Shown piece by piece: positions 56,820-64,000 of a stretch of DNA of 64,000 bases. How positions within the stretch are numbered: the stretch's first letter is position 1; each line of letters starts with the position of its first letter. The position numbers were made by a program, and so were the translations under genes. This DNA comes from Hordeum vulgare subsp. vulgare. Lineage: Eukaryota; Streptophyta; Magnoliopsida; Poales; Poaceae. The notes under the pieces are model-generated. The model worked only from the letters and a program-made list of their open reading frames with translations. It was not told where the DNA came from and did not search any database. The DNA is taken from the NCBI RefSeq assembly GCF_904849725.1, contig NC_058520.1, positions 321,419,186 through 321,483,185 on the forward strand, in the 5' to 3' direction.

Positions 56820-58560
56820 ATGTCGTCCGGTGGAGATTCGAGCACGGGTCACGAGATCCTTTTTGGTGCTCTCTCCTTCATCGTTGATGATTCGGCATGG
56901 CTTCGGGATGCCCCTCTCGATATCGAGGCGCTTCCCCGCCGTGGGGCTACGCACGTCCGTGCCGGCGCCCGCGGCATTCTTCTTCTCCAGCAGTCGGCTC
57001 CGGTGTCGACCTACAGCGCCGTCACGCGCCGCAACAAGCAGTCTCGCCGTCCGCGGCTCCAGCGTTGGGTGCAACACGCCCAGGCGTGCCAGAACGCGTC
57101 TTCACAAGTGGCGGTCCTAGAGTCGGTTGTGGTTGCCCCGCCGTCCCAGCGCTCGGACTCGGTTCCGACTGAGTTTCCTTCCGAGTACTTGGCTCGCGGG
57201 CCTGCAGCAAAAGTACACATGGCCAACTCCCATGAAACTCCCCGCCAAACTGGCCGGAACGAGCACGAGATCGGCGAAACGTCCGGCGCTCGCCGTCCAC
57301 CTCGCCGTTCTGCCAGTCGGCACACTCGGCAGAGCAACATGGAGTTGTTCCCCATGCCCATCCTCAAGTTGGCTCCCGCTGCAGGGGGATCGAGCAAATC
57401 CGCGCCCTGCTGCACACGGCGCAGCAGCAAAACTCGGCGGTCTCCCAGTCGCACAACAGGATCCACAATAGTTTTGTTCATGCGAACACGCATCGGTCAG
57501 TTCACAGCCCTGGTTCTTATCAGCGACCCAGGGGAGGCAGCCGTTCCATGAATCCCGAAGATCGTCGCCGTTCACGCACCCCTCCGCGGGGTGGGCCATA
57601 CGGGCCCCGACATCATGATGATCGGCGTTCAGTCGGTGACACTTACGACCCAAGGCCCGACACGAGAGGGCATATCGCCCAGCGTAGAGTCGACAGGGGC
57701 CGAGCCCACCGCGATGGTCACGATATTGACCATCCGAGTGGAAGCAGGACCATCGTTTCTTGTCCCGAGTGTTTCAGTCGAGCCATCCGTTCGGCTGACA
57801 TCCCTCCCAACTTCCGATTGGCGACGGGGATCAACAAGTTTACACGAGAGTCCAAGCCAGAAACGTGGCTAGATGACTACCGAGTGGCACTCCAGATCGG
57901 AGGAGGGGACGACCACGTCGCCATGAAGCACCTCCCTCTGATGCTCGACGGCTCGGCACGAGCGTGGCTGAACTAGTTGGCCCCCTCAAGCATCTATAGC
58001 TGGGCAGATCTGGCCCGAGTGTTCATCAGGACCTTCGAAGGGACGTGCAAGCGCCCTGCTGGCCTCGTGGAGCTCCAGCACTGTGTCCAGAAGCAGAATG
58101 AGCCCCTGCGCGATTTCATTCAGCGTTGGACGACCCTCTACCACACGGTGGAGAACGTTACAGAGCATCAAGCAGTCTGTGCCTTCAAGGCACGCGTGCT
58201 GTACAGGGATCTATACCTGAAGTTCGGCCGAACAGGCGACATCTCCATGAGCAAGATGATGGAGATAGTGGCACGCTATGCAAATGGCGAAGAAGAGGAC
58301 TGCATCCGAAGCGGCAAGAACAAAACAGTCGCCGATGGAGATGGGAATAACACTCGGAAGCAGAAGCAGAAAGCTCCGTCCACTCCGCAGGCAGAAGCTG
58401 CAGCTGTTACCAACGCCAAGTTCAAGGGCAAGGGGAAGGCTCAGTTCACCCCCAAGAAGAAGCAGTTCAATAACCCCATCCTGGACCAGCCATGTCCGAT
58501 TCATACGAAGATGGATGAAGAGGGAAACGCCATATATCCTAAGCATACCACTCGACAATG
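56820..58560 (+). pseudogene. E gag
   Basis: ATG 56820 (MSSGGDSSTGHEILF) opens the frame. A frame change by 57548 leads to the capsid part, with IPPNFRLATGINKF, TWLDDYRVALQIGGG and the DLARVFIRTFEGTCKRP, LQHCVQKQNEPLRDFIQRW and MMEIVARYANGEE blocks. A Lys/Gln-rich basic region and a CPIHTKMDEEGN...HTTRQC zinc-type motif follow (to about 58560). TAG stops lie at 57974-57976 and, downstream, at 58826-58828. Gag packages element RNA. Confidence 0.85.
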
Positions 58561-59452
58561 TCGCCTCCTGATCCAGGGGTTCGGCGAAGGGCAACCGAGT
58601 GAAAAGGGCAATGAACAGGATGAGGAGGATAAGCAGGATCCGTTCCCCCAAGTCCATGCAACACTAATGATTTTTGCTGACGATGAGAGCAAGAGTCGAC
58701 TGAAGCTGGTGAATAGGGAGGTGAACATGGCCACGCCTACTACCCCCAAGTTCCTCAAATGGTCTCAGACTGCGATCACCTTTGACCAGTCGGATCATCC
58801 AGCACACGTACCCACCCTAGGAAGATAGGCTCTGGTCGTCGACCCGGTGGTGGAAGGAGTCCGACTGCGCAAAGTCCTCATGGATGGTGGCAGTGGCTTG
58901 AACATCATGTACGCCAACAGTCTCAAGGGGATGGGCATTCCGATGTCCAAACTCAGCGAGAGCAGCATGCAGTTCCATGGAGTCGTCCCTGGAAGAAAGG
59001 CCAAGTCACTCGGCCAGATCGCGTTGGACGTCGTTTTCGGCTCCGACAAGAACTTCCGGAAGGAAAAGCTGACGTTCGAGGTGGTGGACTTCCAGAGCGC
59101 GTACCACGCAATTCTGGGCCGCCCGGCGTATGCACGTTTCATGGCCTGTCCATGTTACGTGTACCTCAAGCTAATGATGCCAGGCCCGAAAGGTGTGATC
59201 ACTATCGCAGGCAATCGACAGCGGGCCGAAGAGTGTCTGCAGCAGGGGTCGAGGATCGCCGATCAGCAGATGGCTGTCCTCGAGATTCACGAGTACAAGA
59301 AAACGGTCGATCCCGCTGACTTGATGCGTGCGAAGAAGCCAGCTTCGGAGTCTGCATTCCAGTCGGCGGGAGAGACGAAGAAGGTCAGCATCCACCCGAC
59401 GGACGACACCGCTGCCCCAACGAACATCTCCACCACCCTTGATCCTAAATAG
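58561..59452 (+). pseudogene. E protease and connector
   Basis: A linker rich in Glu, Asp and Lys precedes the protease. Its active site lies in RKVLMDGGSGLNIMYANSL (about 58868-58925). The connector has FEVVDFQSAYHAILGRPAY and KLMMPGPKGVITIAGN, which B matches. It ends TLDPK and TAG (59450-59452), with GAA next, in frame with RT. A further TAG at 58826-58828 lies upstream of the active site. Confidence 0.85.
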
Positions 59453-60346
59453 GAAGCCGAGCTCACCCAATTCCTCCGTGAGAACTGGGACATCTTCGCC
59501 TGGAAGCCCTCTGACATGCCAGGTGTACCCAGGGAGTTGGCTGAGCACCGACTGCATGTGGATCCCACTGCTCGGCCTATCCGAGAACGCCTGCGTCGGT
59601 CCGCCGCACACAAGAGGAAGGCAATCCGAGAAGAAGTGGCCAAGCTTTTGGCAGCCAACTTCATTCGCGAGGTACACCACTCCGAGTGGCTCGCCAATGT
59701 TCTCATGGTGCCCAAGAAGGACAGGTCGCTCCGAATGTGCATCGACTTCAAGCATCTCAATAAGGTCTTCCCAAAAGACCATTTTCCGCTCCCCCGCATC
59801 GATCAAATTGTCGATTCGACTGCGGGTTGTGAGCGTTTGTCATTTCTTGATGCCTACTCGGGCTATCATCAGATCCGTCTGTATGGCCCCGATGAATTAA
59901 AAACAGCCTTCATCACCCCATTCGGGTGCTTCTGCTACATCACTATGCCATTCGGTTTGAAGAATGGAGGAGCTACCTTTATGCGCATGATCCAAAAATG
60001 CCTCCTCGACTAGATCGGTCGGAATGTGGAGGCGTATATGGATGATATCGTAGTCAAGTCACGCAAAGGTTCTGACCTGCTGACTGACTTGGCAGAAACA
60101 TTCGCCAACCTTTGTAGGTACGATATCAAGCTCAACCCCGCCATGTGTTCATTCGGCATTCCCAGCGGAAAGTTACTCGGTTTCTTCGTTTCCGAACGAG
60201 GGATCGATGTCAACCCCGAAAAGATCGGGACCATCGTCCGAATGGAGCGGCCGGTCAGAATACACGATGTTCAACGGCTCACAGGTTGCCTAGCGGCTTT
60301 GAGCAGGTTTATCAGTCGACTCGGCGAGAAAGCACTTCCTCTGTAG
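59453..60346 (+). pseudogene. E reverse transcriptase
   Basis: The frame begins with FLRENWDIFAWKPSDMPG and AEHRLHVDPTARPIRE. The RT blocks are complete: HSEWLANVLMVPKKD, MCIDFKHLNKVFPKDHFPLP, FLDAYSGYHQIRL, MPFGLKNGGATFMRM, YMDDIVVKSRKG (Met in place of the common Val) and CSFGIPSGKLLGFFVS. A TAG at 60011-60013 stands where B and D have Gln. The stop at 60344-60346 stands where they have Tyr. The rest is well preserved. Confidence 0.9.
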
Positions 60347-61300
60347 CGACTCATGAAGAAATCAGATACTTTCGAGTGTACAGACGAAGCCCAAGTTGCA
60401 TTCGACGACCTCAAACTCCTACTTTCCACCTAGTCGGTTCTTACTGCTCCGCTCAGTAAAGAGCCCCTTCTTCTATACATCGCGGCTACAAATCAAGTCG
60501 TCAGCGTTGTTCTCACAGTCGAACAAGAAGAAGAAGGCAAAGCATACAAAGTTCAGCGGCCAGTGTATTACGTCTCCGAAGTCCTGACTCCTTCCAAGCA
60601 GAGCTATCCCCACTATCAAAAACTTATCTACGGGATTTACATGACTGCGAAGAAGGTGGCTCATTATTTCCAAGACCACTCGGTGTCTGTCGTTTCTGAT
60701 GCTCCGTTGTCAGAAATCCTCCACAATCGGGACGCATCAGGCCGAGTGGCGAAGTGGGCAATGGAGATGTTGTACTGCGACATCAAGTTCGAGGCCAAGA
60801 AAGCTATAAAGTCTCAAGCTCTGGCTGACTTCATAGCATAATGGGTAGAACAACAGCAATCGACCCACATCTACTCGGCTCATTGGACAATGCTCTTCGA
60901 TGGGTCCAAGATGTTGAATGGCTCCGGCGCTGGCGTTGTGATCGTATCGCCAAAGGGTGACAAACTCAAGTATGTGCTGCAGATACACTTTGATTCCTCC
61001 AACAATGAGGCAGAGTATGAAGCTCTCCTTTATGGACTGCGCATGGCCATCACACTCGGCGTCCGTCGCCTGATGGTCTATGGCGATTCGGATTTGGTGG
61101 TTAATCAAGTGATGAAAGAGTGGGACGTCAGGAAACCCACCATGACCACATACTGCAATGCAGTGAGGAAGCTCGAGAAGAAGTTTGAAGGTCTGGAACT
61201 CCACCATGTTCCGCGACTGAAGAACCAAGCAGCTGATGAGTTGGCAAAACTCGGATCCACTCGGAGACCAGTCCCGAGTGACGTCTGCCTCGAGCTCCTC
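60347..61300 (+). pseudogene. E dual RNase H
   Basis: The first RNase H shows TDEAQVAFDDLKLLLS, VYYVSEVLTPSKQSYPHYQK and VAHYFQDHSVSVVS. The second, Tat-specific RNase H starts with MLFDGSKMLNGSGAGVVIV (first Asp), then NNEAEYEALLYGLRMA (Glu), VYGDSDLVVNQVMKEW (Asp) and KNQAADELAKLGS (Asp). All four catalytic positions are present in the second domain. TAG at 60431-60433 and TAA at 60839-60841 interrupt the first domain and the link between the two. Confidence 0.85.
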
Positions 61301-62665
61301 GACCTTCCCTCAGTTAAAGAAGATCCTTTCGAAGAGGAACCGGTACAACCAAAGAGTTCGACAGATCCGACTGAAGTCGACGTACCTGCTGTGGTTGATT
61401 TGATCATGGAAATTCTTGCTGTCATCCCCGATTGGACTGTGCCGATCATCGCATACATCGTGAGGCAGGAATTACCAGAAGACGAAGTCCAAGCCAGGTA
61501 GATCGTCCGCAGGTCAAAGTCGTTCACTGTCATTGATGTCCAGTTGTACAAGGAAGGCGTTTCAGGCGTTCTTCAACGATGCATCTCGCCTGAGTAGGGA
61601 CAGTTAATCCTGGAAGAAATCCACTCGGGAACCTGCGGTCATCACGCCTCTTCATGAGTAATCGTTGCCAAAGCATTCAGGTCTGGCTTCTTCTGGCTGC
61701 AGGCGAACGAAATGGCTAAAGATATGGTCGACCGATGTGAATGATGTTAGTTCTACTCCAACAAGTCCCACAAGGCAACATCTGTGTTGAAGACAATCCC
61801 TCTTGTTTGGTCGTTTGCAGTATGGGGATTAGATACAGTCGGTCCATTCAGGACAGGCCAAGGGGGATACACACATCTGTTGGTGGCAGTCGACAAGTTC
61901 ACAAAATGGATTGAAGCCAAGCCCATCAAGAAGCTCGACGCCCTAACGGCCATCAAGTTTGTCACGGAGATCATCTCCAGATTCGGGGTACCTCACAGCA
62001 TAATCACGGACAACGGGACAAACTTTGACTCGGACAGATTCAAAGGTTTCTGTGCAAGCCAAGGTATCCGAGTGGATTTTGCATCTGTGGTGCATCCCCA
62101 AACAAACGGACAAGCAGAGCGGGCGAATGGACTTATTCTGCAAGGTTTGAAGCCTCGACTCCTGCGAGAGGTGGGACATGTCGCTGGTGCATGGGTCACC
62201 GAGCTACCTTCGGTACTTTGGGGTCTCCGCACAACCCCGAATAGATCTACAGGGCGATCCCCGTTCTTCCTCGTTTATGGAGCAGAAGCGGTCCTTCCGA
62301 GTGACCTGCTTCACAACGCTCCACGAGTTGAACTCTTCTCCGAAGCTGAAGTAGAACAAGCAAGGCAAGACGGAGTGGACCTTCTAGAGGAAGAGCGCGA
62401 GATGGCACTGACTCACTGAACCATTTATCAACAAGATCTGCGGCGCTTTCACGCGCGACACGTCAGGAGTCGTACATTCCAAGCAGGCGACTTGGTGCTC
62501 CGAGTGGATCAGCAAAGACCTCACAAGTTGGCTCCCGCCTGGGAAGGACCCTTCATCGTCTCCAAGGTGCTGAACAACAGAGCATACAGACTCTACAACA
62601 TCGACAGAGAAACGGACGAGCCGCGAGCATGGAACGGATATCTCCTGAAGCGCTTCTACACGTGA
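61301..62665 (+). pseudogene. E integrase
   Basis: After a linker and a TAG (61499-61501), a zinc domain carries H-H at HSGTCGHH and C-C at DRCE-stop-C, with stops at 61595, 61655, 61742 and 61748. The core is open: AVWGLDTVGPF (first Asp), VDKFTKWIEAKPIKKL, SIITDNGTNFDSD (second Asp) and HPQTNGQAERANG (Glu). The C-terminus has RTTPNRSTGRSPFFLVYGAE and, after a TGA at 62417-62419, HARHVRSRTFQAGDLV and HKLAPAWEGPFIV. The terminal TGA is at 62663-62665. Confidence 0.9.
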
Positions 62666-62789
62666 CCGTCGACTGAAGCAATGTAAAGAACAAGTATTGG
62701 TGAAATAATACAAAGAAGATTGAGTTTTTTCAGATTCGAAATTCTTCCGCGGTCGCAGACTCTGGTCTAAAAAAAAAAAACTTTGCTGC

Positions 62790-63558
62790 GATCACGAATC
62801 GCCTAAGTACTAACTTTCTCCGAGTGTGCACTAAACGTCCCACTCGGGGACTTAACTGCGATCACGAATCGCCTAAGTACTAACTTTCTCCGAGTGTGCA
62901 CTAAACGTCGCACTCGGGGACTTAGCTGTGATCAAGAATCGCCTAAGTACAAACTATCGCCGAGTGTGCACTTCACGTCGCACTCGGGGACTTAGCTGCG
63001 ATCAAGAATCGCCTAAGTACAAACTATCACCGAGTGTGCACTTCACGTCGCACTCGGGGACTTAGCTGCGATCAAGAATCGCCTAAGTACAAACTATCGC
63101 CGAGTGTGTACTTCACGTCGCACTCGGGGACTTAGTTGCGATCAAGAATCGCCTAAATACTAACTATCTCCGAGTGTGCACTTCACGTTGCACTCGGGGA
63201 CTTAGTTGCGATCACGGATCGCCTAAGTACTAACTTTCTCCGAGTGTGACTAAACGTCGCACTCGGGGACATAGCTGCGATCAAGAATCGCCTAAGTACA
63301 AACTATCACCGAGTGTGCACTTCACGTCACACTCGGGGACTTAGCTGCGATCAAGAATCGCCTAAGTACAAACTATCTCCGAGTGTGCACTTCACGTCGC
63401 ACTCGGGGACTTAGCTGCGATCACGAATCGCCTAAGTACAAATTTTCTCCGAGCGTGCACTAACCGTCGCACTCAAGGAATTAACTGCAATCATGAATCG
63501 CTTAACTACAAAGCTTCCTTTGACTGTATCCTACAGATACACTCGGGGACTCAGCAGA
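62790..63558 (+). repeat. 70-bp tandem array with inverted repeats, 3' region of E
   Basis: About eleven units of 70 bp (starts at 62790, 62860, 62930, 63000, 63070, 63140, 63210, 63279, 63349, 63419, 63489) contain AATCGCCTAAGTAC, then CCGAGTGTGCACT, then GTCGCACTCGGGGACTTAG. The CCGAGTG and CACTCGG halves in each unit can pair. Units at the ends are more diverged. The array follows a run of twelve A (62769-62780). Confidence 0.9.
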
Positions 63559-63900
63559 CCCTCATTGAGGCTCATGTGGATGTCAAGACCACTGACAATT
63601 ACATGAGTAGCAGACCCTCATTGAGGCTCATGTAGATGTCAAGACCACTAACAATTACATGAGTAGCAGAACCTTATTGAGGCTCATGTAGATGTCAAGA
63701 CCACTGACAATTACATGAGTAACAACTCGCTCCGAGTACGACCTAACAGTCGCACTCGAAGACTTAGCCGCGATCACGAATCGCCTAAGTACTCTATTGC
63801 CTTCGAGTGTATCTTACAGATCCACTCGGAGACTCTGCAGACCCTCAGTGAGGATCATGCAGATGCCAAGACAACTGACAGTTACATGTTCCGCATTGTT
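63557..63900 (+). repeat. ~56-bp tandem repeat, 3' region of E
   Basis: Three units containing CCTCATTGAGGCTCATGTGG and AAGACCACTGACAATTACATG are followed by one diverged 70-bp-type unit and a fourth, shorter copy near 63840. No coding role is seen. From 63900 to the window end nothing else was recognised. Confidence 0.85.
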
Positions 63901-64000
63901 GCCATTGGCTTCACCAAGAAACGCCAAACAAAAACACGAGCCAAAATCGTATCAACAACTCTTTGGCAAAAGAAGAGCAGCAAATTCGATTCAAATTCAA

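Larger units (their letters stand above)
56196..64000 (+). mobile_element. Element E: Tat-type Gypsy retrotransposon, 3' end outside window
   Basis: The element begins with a 557-bp LTR in S2 (AAGTC flank at 56191-56195), followed by the primer site and one long gag-pol region to 62665. A 3' region with two kinds of tandem repeat follows. The 3' LTR lies beyond the window. Gag-pol is in one frame from about 57548 to the terminal TGA at 62663-62665, interrupted by 13 stop codons. One frame change lies in gag near 57360-57548. No antisense ORF is evident in the visible 3' region. Confidence 0.9.

Noticed and set aside
57011..57653. Cys- and Arg-rich minus-strand frames opposite E's gag
   Set aside because: They mirror the GC-rich gag strand, lack a domain and are not placed between pol and the 3' LTR, where antisense ORFs of this lineage lie.
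62790..63900. Regular repeats that look like a CRISPR array
   Set aside because: The units adjoin with no unique spacers, no cas genes exist, and the context is a plant retrotransposon.

Overview
This is intergenic DNA from a large cereal genome. Only nested transposable elements are visible, and no host gene was found. The LTR ends and element types (a long LTR beginning TGATATGTCTCCAACG, a Copia LTR beginning TGAAAGTGCAATCATG, 4-kb LTRs beginning TGTCACACCC, Tat-type Gypsy elements) resemble wheat/barley repeats. Family names (Sabrina/WHAM, Maximus, Sukkula) are from memory and were not checked by a search.

Layout. X (1-2540, +) is the end of an Athila-like Gypsy element: internal DNA, one 1.5-kb LTR, then a primer-binding site and a break. 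B (-) is a decayed Tat-type Gypsy element that forms the base of the stack. It is visible at 2545-4113, 15146-15690 and 50317-53876. A (4114-15145, +) is inserted in B's integrase gene and is itself interrupted by S1 (5604-~9766). M (15691-50316, +) is a Copia element inserted in B's pol. C (20094-40678, -), of the same family as A, is inserted in M, and D (25575-38544, -), a complete Tat Gypsy, is inserted in C. M also holds a PIF/Harbinger-type MITE (41606-41909) and a 5'-truncated LINE (46149-48124). S2 (53877-56195), a second copy of the S1 sequence, interrupts B's gag, and E (56196 to the window end, +), another Tat Gypsy, interrupts S2. Target-site duplications support A, M, C, D, the MITE and the LINE.

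Function. B, D and E encode Gag, aspartic protease, reverse transcriptase, dual RNase H and integrase, and M encodes the Copia order of domains plus a third ORF. All are broken by stops and frameshifts. A and C have no pol and look non-autonomous, yet both keep an ORF on the strand opposite to the element. D and the remnant of B have one too. In C and D this antisense gene appears to have its own TATA box and GT-AG introns.

The observations most worth checking are the antisense genes, a TAG codon at the same protease/RT junction in three different Gypsy elements, an LTR flanked by both a polypurine tract and a primer-binding site, and a 70-bp tandem hairpin array at the 3' end of E.
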